Notes: a model not told the origin generated them from the sequence alone. A DNA stretch of 64,000 nt from Bryobacterales bacterium (GCA_016716385.1 JADJWL010000009.1:124001-188000), one strand, 5' to 3'. Positions 25,874 to 35,396 are shown, counted from the stretch's first letter. Program-made: numbers and translations.

Positions 25874-27190
25874 TTACTTCTCTCCTGCTTCAGAAGTAAT
25901 CGCGGTTTCGGAGGGATTGACCGGCAGTCCGGGCCGGGCCTTTTGCTGGCCTTCGACGATGATTCGCTCCCCGGCTTTCAGTCCCTGCGTCACAATGACG
26001 GAACTCTCAAACTGCGGCCCCAGTACTACCGTGCGCAGCGAGACTTTGTTGTCCTCGCCAATCACGAATACCGCGCTGCCTCCCTGCTGCTCGATCACCG
26101 CCTTCTGCGGGATGAGCAGCGCGTTCTCGGCCTTGCCGACCATCAAACGCACCCGGCCGAAACCGTTCGGACGCAGGAGTCCATCGGGATTGGGGAAGCT
26201 CATCACGATCGTGAGTGTTCCGGTCTTCTGATCGATGGCGCTATCAGCCATTTTGAATTGGCCCTTGAACGGATACACCGTGTTGTCCGCCAGAATCAGC
26301 TCCGCCTCCAGTTGCTGTGCCGCCGGAAGCCGGTTTTGGGCCGCCGGATTTCGCCGCCGGACGGTGAGATAGGCCGTCTCCGGGATCCCGAAGCTAACCT
26401 GAACCGGATTGATGGCCGACAGCGTGTTCAGGACCGTCGGGCCGCCACGGCTTAGCAGGGCGCCGGGGTAGACCCTGGTCCTGCCGATCAACCCGTTCAT
26501 CGGCGCCCGTACGGCGCAGTAAGAGAGATTCAACTCCGCTTGCGTCAGCGCGGCCTTGGCGGACTCGACGTCCGCTTTGCCCAGTTCTATCTGCGCCCTG
26601 ATGTTGACTACCTGGTTCTGCAGGCGAGCAGCCGAGGCATCGACGTTGGCCTGATTTACGTTCACCGACGCGCGGGCCCCGTCCAGCTCTAGCTGCGGCA
26701 CCGCTCGCTGGTCGACCAGAGGTTCGAAGCGGGCCACGTCCTGTTGAGACTTGGTGAGAAGAGCCTTCTGCTGCGCCAATTCCGCCTGCGCCATGCGTAC
26801 ACCAACTTGTGCTTGCGCCTGTTCCAAAGCGGTTTCAGCTTTGCTCAAGGCCGCTTTGGCGGAGTCCACTCTGGCCTGGTATTCGGCTGGGTCGATCACA
26901 TACAGGACCTGACCCTCTTGGACAGGTTGGCCCTCCGTGAAGTTCATTTCCTTCAGAACACCTTCGATGCGCGCCACGATATCGACCGACGCCGCCGCCT
27001 GGATCTGACCCACAAATTCGCCATAAATCGGCACGGTTGTCTCAATCACCTTCGCTGCAACCACCGCTGGTGGCGGCTCGGACTGTGCGGCCGCCCCCTC
27101 CCTCGCGCCGTCTTTGCAGCCCGCAGTGCTGAGGAGCGCAAGGCAGATCACCGAGGCCAGCCAGAGTGCGCGTTTCGCTAGTGATGTCAT
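25874..27190 (-). CDS. RND periplasmic adaptor (membrane fusion lipoprotein)
   Basis: This encodes 438 residues. A lipobox ends the signal (LALLSTAGCKDG). The body has the AcrA plan: beta-barrel and lipoyl halves (VDIVARIEGVLKEMNFTEGQ and AVRAPMNGLIGRTRVYPGAL) around a long coiled-coil hairpin (about 100-230, rich in alanine, glutamine and glutamate). It bridges the RND pump to the outer-membrane factor. It stands first of the four pump genes, 12 bases behind a lipoprotein gene and four before the first pump. Confidence 0.92.
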   Translation of the reverse strand: MTSLAKRALWLASVICLALLSTAGCKDGAREGAAAQSEPPPAVVAAKVIETTVPIYGEFVGQIQAAASVDIVARIEGVLKEMNFTEGQPVQEGQVLYVIDPAEYQARVDSAKAALSKAETALEQAQAQVGVRMAQAELAQQKALLTKSQQDVARFEPLVDQRAVPQLELDGARASVNVNQANVDASAARLQNQVVNIRAQIELGKADVESAKAALTQAELNLSYCAVRAPMNGLIGRTRVYPGALLSRGGPTVLNTLSAINPVQVSFGIPETAYLTVRRRNPAAQNRLPAAQQLEAELILADNTVYPFKGQFKMADSAIDQKTGTLTIVMSFPNPDGLLRPNGFGRVRLMVGKAENALLIPQKAVIEQQGGSAVFVIGEDNKVSLRTVVLGPQFESSVIVTQGLKAGERIIVEGQQKARPGLPVNPSETAITSEAGEK

Positions 27191-27202
27191 CGCAGCCGGC
27201 TC

Positions 27203-27892
27203 TCAATTTCGCTCGTAGTCGAAACTTTCGACTTTGACTTCTAGCTCTTTCCGCGCGGATTTGACGATTGCGCGAGCTACATAGTTAGGGCCGCCGGGCA
27301 GAGTACGGTACTCCGCGGTGATCGTCACCGGGTCCCCATCCAGCTCGGTCCGTGCCTCCATCCGCACGGGCAGTTTCGCGACAGCGTCCAGGGTCCAGAC
27401 GAAGGAGTCACCGCTCTTCACGAAGTCCGTGGCCTGAATGCGGACCTGCTGGTTGCCGGTGGCGCCTCGGCCCTTCCAGATTTCCGCTTTGCTCGAGAGC
27501 TTCTCCAGGTCGCCCCGGCCGGGCGCCAGGTAGCGACGCGCCAGACTCATCAGGCGCTCGACGAAGTCGGCTGCTTCTTCGCGCTTCTTCGCCGCCATTT
27601 TACCTCGCAAACCACGAGGCGCCTCGGCCGCGACGGGAGTCAGGGGGGTTCGTTCCATCTTGCCGTCCAAGTCGAACCGTACCTGGTCCAGCCTGACCGA
27701 CTTGACTTCGCCGTTCATGCTGACTTCGGTTCGCTGCTTGAAGGTGTACTGGCGGAGTTCCGCCGCATTCTCCACCATTGCTCTGCCAAACTGTTGGTTT
27801 GGAGGCGCTTGCGCCTGCATGGAAGGGCTGCAGCCGGCTACGCAGGCCAGTGCCAAGAGAGCGGGTTGCGAGAATATCGAAACGTGTTTCAT
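27203..27892 (-). CDS. Lipoprotein of unknown function ahead of the efflux operon
   Basis: This encodes 229 residues from the ATG at 27892, with AGGAAG just upstream. The signal ends in a lipobox (LALACVAGCSPS). The mature part is mostly beta with a basic helical middle (LRGKMAAKKREEAADFVERL) and ends with ELEVKVESFDYERN. The strand pattern, with YTFKQRTEVSMNGE and LDQVRFDLDGKMERTP, resembles outer-membrane-lipoprotein-sorting or DUF-type proteins, but no family is firmly recognised. It is 12 bases upstream of the adaptor, so it is probably part of the efflux operon. Confidence 0.7.
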   Translation of the reverse strand: MKHVSIFSQPALLALACVAGCSPSMQAQAPPNQQFGRAMVENAAELRQYTFKQRTEVSMNGEVKSVRLDQVRFDLDGKMERTPLTPVAAEAPRGLRGKMAAKKREEAADFVERLMSLARRYLAPGRGDLEKLSSKAEIWKGRGATGNQQVRIQATDFVKSGDSFVWTLDAVAKLPVRMEARTELDGDPVTITAEYRTLPGGPNYVARAIVKSARKELEVKVESFDYERN

Positions 27893-27984
27893 TCTTCCTA
27901 AACCTTTCTGGTTCAAAAGGGTACGGTTGATCTTAGCTCGAACCGCATGCCGTCTTGTCTGAAGAAATCTGAGCTTTTGTCAGG

Positions 27985-28698
27985 GTGGGCCCGCCGCATC
28001 GGCTGGAACCCTACATGGCCTCCAACGATGCGCAGTTTGAGCAGAAGGCTGCCGCCATCATCGGCCTGTACCTGAATCCGCCGCAGAACGCCGCCGTATT
28101 CTGCGTGGACGAGAAGAGCGCCATTCAAGCGCTGGACCGGCTGGACCGGCGCCTGCCACTGTCGCCCGGGCGGGCCGAAAAACACGGGTTCGAATATTAC
28201 CGCCACGGCACCCTGTCGCTATACGCGGCGCTGAACCCGAAGACTGGAGAAGTGATTGGCCAGACCACTGCCCGCCACACCAGCAAGGAATTCGTGGCTT
28301 TCCTGCGGGAGGTCGTGGCCACGCAACCGTCGGACCGCGAGGTGCATGTGATCCTGGACAACTTCTCCACGCACAAGACCGATCTGGTGAAGCAGTTCCT
28401 GGAACAGCATCCGAACGTGCAGTTGCACTTCACGCCGACCTACTCGTCGTGGCTGAATCAGGTGGAGAGCTGGTTCAGCAAGCTACAGCGGGGCGTGATC
28501 GATCGCGGCATCTTCACCTCGGTGGCCGACCTGCAGCGGAAGATCCTCCGGTACATCCGCCTCTATCAGAAGACGGCCAAACCCTTCCAGTGGAAATACT
28601 CCGATGTCCGCAAGCCGCATTCCGAAGTGGTAGCGATGTCTCAGGGACAGCCCACTAGAACGATGACGCTCGCCGCGATAATGGGCCATCGCCTCAAT
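27985..28698 (+). pseudogene. IS630 family transposase remnant, N-terminus missing
   Basis: The frame gives the DDE half of an IS630-type transposase: PHRLEPYMASNDAQFEQKAA, then VFCVDEKSAIQALDR with the first aspartate, VHVILDNFSTHK with the second and YSSWLNQVESWFSKLQ with the glutamate. The N-terminal helix-turn-helix region (about 130 residues) is absent: homology starts near 27991. The normal end (WKYSD near 28600) runs on into unrelated sequence, and the frame continues to 28752 over the end of the kinase gene. No terminal inverted repeats were seen. The element sits between the two-component genes and the efflux operon and points the other way. It is almost certainly inactive. Confidence 0.8.
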
Positions 28699-30120
28699 CT
28701 ACACTTCGCGGAACCCGGTAGCTTTCACCGGCAAGCCGATCTGCACTTCTAATCCGCCCCCGTCGGCGTTGCATGCCTTCACCCAGCCGCCGTGCGCAAG
28801 CACCGCCTGGTTCGCGATGGCAAGGCCGAGCCCGGATCCGGCTGTGGAATCGCGCGTCTCCGCAACCCTGTAGAAGACCTCAAACAGGCGATCTAACTCA
28901 GGCTCCGGAACCCCGGGGCCGCGATCGCGTACGCGAATCAGGATCGCCTTGCCGTCCCGTTGCGACTCTATGGAAATGGAGACCGCCGTCCCTTCGGCGG
29001 TGTAGCGCACCGCGTTGCGGACGACGTTTTCGATCGCGCTACGGAGTAAGTCACTGGTGCCGGCGACGGTGCCGGCTCCTTTCACTTCCAGCCGCACCGA
29101 ACGGTGGGCGCCACTGGCCTCGAAGGCAGCGTCGTCCGCCACGCTCGTCACCAAGGCCACCAGGTCGATTTCCTCCGTCAGAGCAGGGCCAGTGCCGCCA
29201 GTGATCCGCGCAAGAGTCAGCAGTTGCTCGATCAGCCGGTTCAGTTGTTCTGTTTCGCGCTCGATGCGGTCCATCGCCGGCGCGACCTCCGGATTCGCCT
29301 TGCGACGTGCCATGCCCAACGCGAGGCTCAGCCGCGTCAACGGCGACCGCAATTCATGAGAGATGTCCCACAGAAGGCGCTGCTTGGCATTCACCAGGGC
29401 CTCGATCCGCGACGCCATCGCGTTGAAGTCGCGCCCCAACTCCGAGAATTCGTCGCGGCGCTCCAGTATTTGGGGGTTCACCACGCGTGCGCTCAGATCG
29501 CCATCGGCGAGACTTCGCGCCGCCTCGCAGACACTAATCACGGGCGAAGTCAAGGCGCGCGCGATCCAGTAACACACGACTGAAAGCACCAGAAGTGCCG
29601 CTACGGCGCCCCAGATCCAACCCTGCCCGAAGATCGGCGCCACACTGCCCTGATGGCGTGGGATCGCAAGCACCACTCGGTAGCGGGCTCCGCTGGGTCC
29701 CGTAGCGGAAGTGGCAGCCAGCGTTTGGCCGAATGAGACCCTGGCCTGGATCTCCCGGCCTTCGCTGGGATGTCCCGCCAACCTCTGGGCCCCGCGAGGG
29801 AGCGGGAAGCCAGTCAGGTCCTTCCCCGATGCATCGAACAGGTAGATGTGCACATCCCCGTGGCGAACGACGCGCTCCAGGTAGCGGCGAAGGCCCGCCT
29901 GCCCTTCTGCTTCAAAAGCTCTTGCCGCGCCGGCTCCATAAGGATCGAGAGAGAGGCTTTCCAGGACGGGCGTCCACCGAACCCCGACGATTTCCGGATC
30001 GAAGACCCGAACCGTGACGGCCAGCGCCGACACCATGGCGAACAGTGTCAGCCAGAACCAGACGAAGACTTTGAGGAACAGCGGACTTCGCGTCATCCGA
30101 GCCAGTTTCGAGTTTGGCAC
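28699..30120 (-). CDS. Sensor histidine kinase, CpxA/EnvZ-like
   Basis: This encodes 473 residues from a GTG at 30120 (an ATG at 30096 is also possible). The first membrane helix is LKVFVWFWLTLFAMVSALAV, a periplasmic sensor of about 120 residues follows, then a second helix (WIWGAVAALLVLSVVCYWIA), a HAMP domain, the H-box DISHELRSPLTRL, the N-box ENVVRNAVRYT and G-boxes DRGPGVP and GSGLGLAIA. It senses an envelope signal and phosphorylates the response regulator, whose gene ends two bases upstream. Its place beside the efflux operon suggests control of the pump. Confidence 0.92.
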   Translation of the reverse strand: MPNSKLARMTRSPLFLKVFVWFWLTLFAMVSALAVTVRVFDPEIVGVRWTPVLESLSLDPYGAGAARAFEAEGQAGLRRYLERVVRHGDVHIYLFDASGKDLTGFPLPRGAQRLAGHPSEGREIQARVSFGQTLAATSATGPSGARYRVVLAIPRHQGSVAPIFGQGWIWGAVAALLVLSVVCYWIARALTSPVISVCEAARSLADGDLSARVVNPQILERRDEFSELGRDFNAMASRIEALVNAKQRLLWDISHELRSPLTRLSLALGMARRKANPEVAPAMDRIERETEQLNRLIEQLLTLARITGGTGPALTEEIDLVALVTSVADDAAFEASGAHRSVRLEVKGAGTVAGTSDLLRSAIENVVRNAVRYTAEGTAVSISIESQRDGKAILIRVRDRGPGVPEPELDRLFEVFYRVAETRDSTAGSGLGLAIANQAVLAHGGWVKACNADGGGLEVQIGLPVKATGFREV

Positions 30121-30122
30121 AG

Positions 30123-30860
30123 CTATCGCACGGGCAGTCGGCTGGAGGGAATGGTGGTGCAGGCGTACATGTAACCGGCGCCGCGGATCGTTTTGATTCG
30201 TTCGGCATTGGCCGCATCGGGGCCGAGCTTTCGCCGCAGCGAAGAGACGTGGTTGTCAATGCTGCGATCAAACACCGAGAACGGCCGTCCAAGGGCACGG
30301 CGGACGAGATCTTCGCGCGTCACCGTTTCCCCAGCCGACGCCAGAAGAACCCGAAGCACGTCGAATTCGACCGTGGTCAGATCCACGAGGTGGCCTTTGA
30401 CCCGCACCTCTCGCGAGTGCGGGTCGAGACGCAAATCTGCGACCTCCAACACCGATGCCGAGTCCGCTGCCGGCACGATCGGCGCAGATTTGGTGCGCCG
30501 CAAAATAGCCTGGATGCGGGCGACCAGTTCGCGTTCATTGAAAGGCTTCGGGAGATAGTCGTCGGCCCCCATCTGAAGACCGGTCACCCGATCGACGGGG
30601 TCGCCGCGAGCGGTGAGCATCAACACCGGCACCGGGGACTGCGGTCGGATGCGCATCAGCACTTCGAAACCGCTCATGCGGGGCAGCATCACGTCGAGCA
30701 CTATCAGCGCGTAGCCGCCAGCCAACGCTTCCGCTACTCCCCCCTCGCCGTCGTGTGCGGCCACTACCTCAAAGCCTTCCGCTCGCAGACACTCGTCGAG
30801 GAGTTCGGTCAAGGGCACGTCATCATCGATTACAAGGATACGGTCCATTGGATCCGGCAT
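30123..30860 (-). CDS. OmpR/CpxR family response regulator
   Basis: This encodes 245 residues. The receiver domain has the acidic pocket IDDD, the phosphorylation site D56 (LIVLDVMLPRMSG) and the KPF lysine. The C-terminal winged helix has LTTVEFDVLRVLL and SIDNHVSSLRRKLG followed by IRGAGYMY. An internal ATG at 30848 (MDRILVIDDD) may be the true start. It forms a two-component system with the downstream kinase and probably regulates the efflux genes; targets cannot be read from the sequence. Confidence 0.93.
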   Translation of the reverse strand: MPDPMDRILVIDDDVPLTELLDECLRAEGFEVVAAHDGEGGVAEALAGGYALIVLDVMLPRMSGFEVLMRIRPQSPVPVLMLTARGDPVDRVTGLQMGADDYLPKPFNERELVARIQAILRRTKSAPIVPAADSASVLEVADLRLDPHSREVRVKGHLVDLTTVEFDVLRVLLASAGETVTREDLVRRALGRPFSVFDRSIDNHVSSLRRKLGPDAANAERIKTIRGAGYMYACTTIPSSRLPVR

Positions 30861-31137
30861 CTATACTACCGCAAACGGGGCTCACGGTACTCTCATGAAT
30901 CGTCATCGCAAGAACGACATTTCCTGGCACTTCTTGAGACTCGACAATGCAGATCTCCAGAATTCCTGACCTCGCTGATTACTCCGTACAGTTACGCTAA
31001 CTTGACGTTGGTCACAGGCGGATCTCCAGAGAAGCAATGGAGCCGTCCCCGATCGATCAGTTCGTCAACTCAAAGAAGATGAGAAGCCGGCACGAGGCGA
31101 GCGCCTCGTCCGACCCAAAGGAGAGGGGAATAAGGAA
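30861..31137. other. Intergenic region with a hairpin in the esterase leader
   Basis: No gene is seen in these 277 bases, which separate the divergent response regulator and esterase. ACGAGGC (31092-31098) and GCCTCGT (31103-31109) form a perfect 7-bp stem with a 4-base loop, 28 bases before the esterase start. There is no T-tract after it. AGAGGGG and AAGGAA lie between the hairpin and the ATG at 31138. Nothing else stands out. Confidence 0.5.
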
Positions 31138-32931
31138 ATGATTTTAATGATAAGAATATTTGCAACAAACCTGTGCCTGACGTTGGCTCTTTCGGTAGCG
31201 GTCGGCGTAGCTAGCGGCCAGGGCGTAGGCAACCCCGGCGCAGGCACGCCCAGTGCAGGCGACAACAAGAAACCCGCCATCGTATCCTCCTATCTCGGCG
31301 GATTGGGCGAAGTGATTCCTCCCGGATCCTTAGCGTCCGTCTCGGCTCTTCGCCCCGCCAAACTCCCGGTCTCATCCGATTCCGCCCAAAACACCCTATT
31401 TCTGGATCGTGTCATCGCCCAGGAGGATGTCGTTCTGACTTCCGGTGTGTGGTATGGCGAAGGGGCGGAGCCGCCTAATGGTGCAGGTACGTTCTATCTG
31501 GACATTTACCGCCCGTCTAACCATCCCCTGCCGAATGAACTGCCGACGATCATCTACCTGCATGGTGGAAATGGCAACAAGGAAGCAGAACCTGCCCCGA
31601 GCTATTGCTATGAGTTTGCAAGGCGGGGTTATGTCGCTATTGCCGTCCAATACCGGGTTGGGAATGTAAACACCGCGGCAGGTGATGTCGCAAACGCGAT
31701 TCGTTGGGTGCGGGAGAACGCTGCCAGGTACAAGGTGGACACCGACAAGATTCTTGTAGGTGGGCACTCTTTTGGGGGAGTCATTTCCGCGGAGCTCACG
31801 GTGAATCTATCCGACTATTTCGGAGCAGATGAGGGGCGCATAGCCGCAGCGCTTCTGTGTGCTGCGGCTCTCAATCAGTTTCCCGTAAACACATCCGCAA
31901 TTTCCCTGGAAGGTCCACCGATCATGATTGTTCATGGACTGAATGACCCGATTGCCACAGTGGATGGCATTCGGAGTTTGGTGACTGATTTGGACAACCT
32001 GACTGACCCTGTGAATGGCACTCGTTATCCATACAGGTATCTGGAAGTCCCGGGTGCGGGGCATGCTTTCTATCCGGGAACGGGCTCGGGGATCACAGTT
32101 CCCTTTATTGCAGGTCCCATAGACGCGGATCAAGGATGGAGTAACACCGAAATTGCGGGGAAGGCTGTTGCGGATCATGTGTTCCAGTTCTTCTTCGAAC
32201 ACCTCAAACTTGGCGGCACTGTCCAGCCGGAAGGCATCGTGCACGCCGCCAGTTTCGACCGCGGCATGACCATCGCACCCGGGCAGATCGTGTCCATCTT
32301 CGGCGCCAACCTGGGCCCGGTGGGCGGTGTTTCCCTGCGCCTGGAAGGCAATCGCGTCAGCAACGAACTGGGGGGAACCCAGGTGCTGCTCAACGGGGAA
32401 CCCATCCCGTTGCTCTATGTGGGGGCTTCGCAGGTCAATGTGATTGTGCCCTACACCTTGCCCAGTAACCGCGTCCGCTTCGAGGTGCGCACCGCCGCGG
32501 GCACTTCCGACCCGGTCGAGCTCTTTGTCACCTCCAACAATCCTGGCATCTTCAGCCGCAACGGCAGCGGGCAAGGGCAGGGCGCGATCCTGAACCAGGA
32601 CTTCAGCATCAACTCCGCGGACAACCCCGCGCGGAGGGGTGAAGTCGTGATGGTCTTCGGCACCGGTGGCGGTTTGGCGGACCGTCCAATTGACGCCGCC
32701 GAGTTAGCCGGGGCCGACCTCTGGCGCCTGCGCGACGGCGCGTCCGCGGTATTGGGCGGCATGCAGGCCGTGGTGGAATACGCAGGCGCAGCGCACGGGC
32801 TGGTGAACGGCGTCAACCAGTTCAACGTGCGCATTCCCGCCACCGCTCCGGTGGGTCCGGCGGTTCCTCTCGTTGTCTTTGCCGGGAACAGCCCCTCGCA
32901 GCAAGGCCTCACCGTGGCGATTCAGGATTAG
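31138..32931 (+). CDS. Secreted alpha/beta-hydrolase with Solibacter-type C-terminal domain
   Basis: This encodes 597 residues. After a signal peptide (about 1-28) comes an esterase/lipase-type alpha/beta-hydrolase: oxyanion HGGNG in IIYLHGGNGNKEA, the nucleophile motif GGHSFGG, an aspartate in VHGLNDP and the histidine in GAGHAFYPG. The C-terminal 230 residues have the TIGR03437 pattern: IVHAASFDRGMTIAPGQIVS, FGANLGP, LLYVGASQVNVIVPY, NPGIFS and MVFGTGGGL. That domain is typical of Solibacter-group secreted proteins. The enzyme likely hydrolyses esters outside the cell. An ATG at 31147 is an alternative start. Confidence 0.9.
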   Translation: MILMIRIFATNLCLTLALSVAVGVASGQGVGNPGAGTPSAGDNKKPAIVSSYLGGLGEVIPPGSLASVSALRPAKLPVSSDSAQNTLFLDRVIAQEDVVLTSGVWYGEGAEPPNGAGTFYLDIYRPSNHPLPNELPTIIYLHGGNGNKEAEPAPSYCYEFARRGYVAIAVQYRVGNVNTAAGDVANAIRWVRENAARYKVDTDKILVGGHSFGGVISAELTVNLSDYFGADEGRIAAALLCAAALNQFPVNTSAISLEGPPIMIVHGLNDPIATVDGIRSLVTDLDNLTDPVNGTRYPYRYLEVPGAGHAFYPGTGSGITVPFIAGPIDADQGWSNTEIAGKAVADHVFQFFFEHLKLGGTVQPEGIVHAASFDRGMTIAPGQIVSIFGANLGPVGGVSLRLEGNRVSNELGGTQVLLNGEPIPLLYVGASQVNVIVPYTLPSNRVRFEVRTAAGTSDPVELFVTSNNPGIFSRNGSGQGQGAILNQDFSINSADNPARRGEVVMVFGTGGGLADRPIDAAELAGADLWRLRDGASAVLGGMQAVVEYAGAAHGLVNGVNQFNVRIPATAPVGPAVPLVVFAGNSPSQQGLTVAIQD

Positions 32932-33002
32932 ACTGGGTGCACCCCTAAAGGCCGCTGAAGACCGGTGCCGCCGCTCCGGCCACATAGCTGGGCGCCCCGT
33001 AG

Positions 33003-33188
33003 ATACTGTCGGTCATCCAGATCGGTTCGCTCGTCCTGGACATCTACGATGCCAAACAGAAGCACCTTGTTTGGCGCGCTGTTGCCTCGAAGGCAATCGA
33101 CGAGGGGGTTAATCCCGACAAACGGATGAAGAACATGGCCAAGGCAGCGCAGAAGCTGCTGAAGAACTCTCCGCCGAGGAAGAAATAG
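33003..33188 (+). pseudogene. DUF4136-like C-terminal fragment
   Basis: From 33021 the frame reads GSLVLDIYDAKQKHLVWRA and ends KLLKNSPPRKK with a stop at 33186-33188. This is the usual end of DUF4136 lipoproteins (a DxYDxxxxxLVWR strand and a helical tail). The preceding part of the domain and its signal peptide are absent, and a stop precedes the fragment. It is therefore a remnant. Confidence 0.65.
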
Positions 33189-33253
33189 CTTCACCGGGGA
33201 GTCGAGAGGCTGGGCGAATAGATTCTGCCACGATGGGTCGGCTGGTTGTCGTC

Positions 33254-33318
33254 GTGTGGTCGTCAGAATCCAATCTGCGGTAAAACTCAGGTGTGGGTCG
33301 TCAAAATCGGATCTGTGC
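33254..33318. repeat. Imperfect direct repeats, possible IS21-like terminal repeats
   Basis: Two copies of about 26 bases, beginning GTGTGGTCGTCAGAATCC (33254) and GTGTGGGTCGTCAAAATC (33291), lie 37 bases apart in the same direction. Multiple short terminal repeats of this kind are found at the ends of IS21-family elements. No istA or istB gene is present, so this would be an abandoned end. The assignment is tentative. Confidence 0.35.
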
Positions 33319-33553
33319 CTCGACTCCGGTCCACCAGTGACTCCACGCCATGGGCTAGCGCCAGCTCGCGTGGCAAGAATGTGTTCCGAATACAGATCAG
33401 AGTTGCTTCTGGAGCGTCGACCTGCATCAACGGTCGACTCGAAGGCGCATTCGCGCACAGGTGTTCCGCAGGACTTGAACGGACCCGGTTACAAGCTCAC
33501 GACGAGGTGCCGACGGGAAGAGGGCGTCAGGCAGCCTGAGTCCAACTGTAGCG

Positions 33554-33838
33554 ATGGTGGAGGCCGGCTGGTCGCGGGTGGGCTTGCACTTGGCATGCGT
33601 GGTTCCGGGTAGCGGGACAGACCCGCCGCATGTTGTCCAGGCGGACCAGGCGGGGGCGTACGAGTTCAACGCCGGGGTGCCGCCGGGCGACTACAAGCTG
33701 GCCGCGGCGGAGGGGATCACACGCTGGCATGCCCAGGATCCGGAAACCGTTGCGCGGCTGGCCGCCCGGGGGACGGAGATGAGACTGGGACCCCGCGAAT
33801 CGCGGGCAGTCAATCCGGCCGTCGCTGCGATACGGTGA
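33554..33838 (+). pseudogene. Carboxypeptidase-regulatory-like domain fragment
   Basis: The frame gives VVPGSGTDPPHVVQADQAGA, YEFNAGVPPGDYKLAA and a tail to the stop at 33836-33838. The DxxGxYxFxxVPPGDYKL pattern is the last part of a carboxypeptidase-regulatory-like (Cna-B type) repeat that ends many secreted acidobacterial proteins. The rest of that protein is missing, and no signal or start with ribosome site precedes it. It is most likely a gene remnant. Confidence 0.55.
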
Positions 33839-33923
33839 AGATCGCGAGTGCGAACCGGTGACAACGCCGCGTCGGCCCCCGTGCTATACTGCGTCCGATT
33901 TCGCACTCAGGAACCTATCCGTT

Positions 33924-35387
33924 TTGACACTCCCCGAGCTGTTTGACCTCTCTCTGACCGCACGCCACGATCAACCCGCGCTGGACTGGGACCGCCCCTA
34001 TACCTTTGGCGAAATCGACGCCCGCGCCTCCCGGATGGCGCACGTTCTCGCACGGCGCGGCCTCAAGGCGGGCGACCGGCTCTGCGTCTACCTGCCCAAC
34101 TGCCTGGAGTTCATCGACCTGTTCCTCGCGGCGACGCGGCTCGGCGTGATCTTCGTGCCGGTCAACATCCTCTACCGCGACCGCGAGATCCGCCATATCG
34201 CGGGGGACGCCGATCCCGTCGCATTCGTCGCCAATGAGACCAACCGGGACGCCATCCCGGAAGGTCCCGATGTCTGGCTGGCCGAGGAGTTGAGCCGGGA
34301 GGCGGCCGCGGCGCCGGAAACCCGCACGGTCGCGGTCCATGATGGGGACACGCCGGCGGCGCTCGTCTATACCTCCGGCACCACGGGTGCATCCAAGGGC
34401 GCGATTCTGACGCACAACAACTTCGCCGTCAACGCGCTCAACCTGATCGCCTGCTGGCGGGTCACCGAAGCGGACCGGCTGCTGCTCACGCTGCCGCTCT
34501 TCCACGTCCACGGCCTCGGCAACGGGCTGCACTGCTGGCTGATCAGCGGCTGCCGGATGCGGCTCACCGAGCGATTCGAACACCAGAAGGCCGCCGGGTG
34601 GATGCTCGATTTCCAACCGACCCTGTTCTTTGGCGTGCCGACGATGTACGTCCGCCTGCTGAGCGTGGAGGCAGAGGCGGCGCGTCGGATCGGCGCAGGG
34701 ATGCGGCTGTTCGTTTCGGGATCGGCGCCGCTGCCGGCGCAGACGCTCGAGGACTTCCGTGCCCTGTACGGACACACGATCCTCGAGCGCTACGGGATGA
34801 GCGAGACGCTCATGAACATCTCGAATCCTTACGTGGGCGAGAGGCGGCCGGGCAGCGTCGGGCTGCCGCTGCCGGGCGTTTCGGTGCGCAACCTGGATCC
34901 GGACGGGAACCCGGCGCCGGACGGCGAAACCGGCGAGCTGTACCTGAAAGGGTCGAACGTCTTCGGAGGTTACTGGCGCCGGCCGGAGGCGACCGAAGCC
35001 GCGTTCCGCGACGGGTGGTTCCGCACGGGCGACATCGCGGTCCGTTCGCCTGACGGCTACTACACGCTCCAGGGACGCCGCAGCGATCTGATCATCTCCG
35101 GCGGCTTCAACATCTATCCGAGGGAAATCGAGGAGTTTCTGCTGGATCAGCCGGGGGTGGCGGAGGCGGCCGTCGCCGCGCAGCCGGACCCGCTACGGGG
35201 CGAAGTGCCGGTGGCTTACGTGGTGCCGCGTGGGGAAGCCGATCCGCAGGCACTCGAAGCGGCCTGCCGGACCAGCCTGGCGTCGTTCAAGGTGCCGCGC
35301 GCGTTCGTGCTGGTCGATCAGTTGCCGCGCACGGCGCTCGGCAAGATCCAGAAGCACCTGCTGCCGCCCTGGCCGCCGGCCAGCTAG
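33924..35387 (+). CDS. Acyl-CoA synthetase (AMP-binding enzyme)
   Basis: This encodes about 487 residues of the ANL superfamily. Signatures are VYTSGTTGASKGAIL (P-loop), YGMSETLM, the A8 hinge GRRSDLIISGGFNIYPREIE and the catalytic lysine in LPRTALGKIQK. It activates a carboxylic acid as its CoA thioester via an adenylate; malonate or a fatty acid is plausible, but the sequence does not decide. The start is uncertain: a TTG at 33924 (TLPELFDLSL) fits the domain and has AGGA upstream, while a GTG at 33858 is possible but overlaps a TATACT box at 33885-33890. It ends nine bases from the convergent TetR stop. Confidence 0.88.
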   Translation: MTLPELFDLSLTARHDQPALDWDRPYTFGEIDARASRMAHVLARRGLKAGDRLCVYLPNCLEFIDLFLAATRLGVIFVPVNILYRDREIRHIAGDADPVAFVANETNRDAIPEGPDVWLAEELSREAAAAPETRTVAVHDGDTPAALVYTSGTTGASKGAILTHNNFAVNALNLIACWRVTEADRLLLTLPLFHVHGLGNGLHCWLISGCRMRLTERFEHQKAAGWMLDFQPTLFFGVPTMYVRLLSVEAEAARRIGAGMRLFVSGSAPLPAQTLEDFRALYGHTILERYGMSETLMNISNPYVGERRPGSVGLPLPGVSVRNLDPDGNPAPDGETGELYLKGSNVFGGYWRRPEATEAAFRDGWFRTGDIAVRSPDGYYTLQGRRSDLIISGGFNIYPREIEEFLLDQPGVAEAAVAAQPDPLRGEVPVAYVVPRGEADPQALEAACRTSLASFKVPRAFVLVDQLPRTALGKIQKHLLPPWPPAS

Positions 35388-35396
35388 AAGCTTCGC

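Noticed and set aside
32949..33045. A short minus-strand frame ending SYVAGAAAPVFSGL
   Set aside because: It looks like the end of an exported protein but is only about 30 codons, overlaps the DUF4136 fragment, and has no further support.
33254..33318. Direct repeats as a CRISPR array
   Set aside because: Only two imperfect copies exist and the spacing unit is too short; no cas gene is near.
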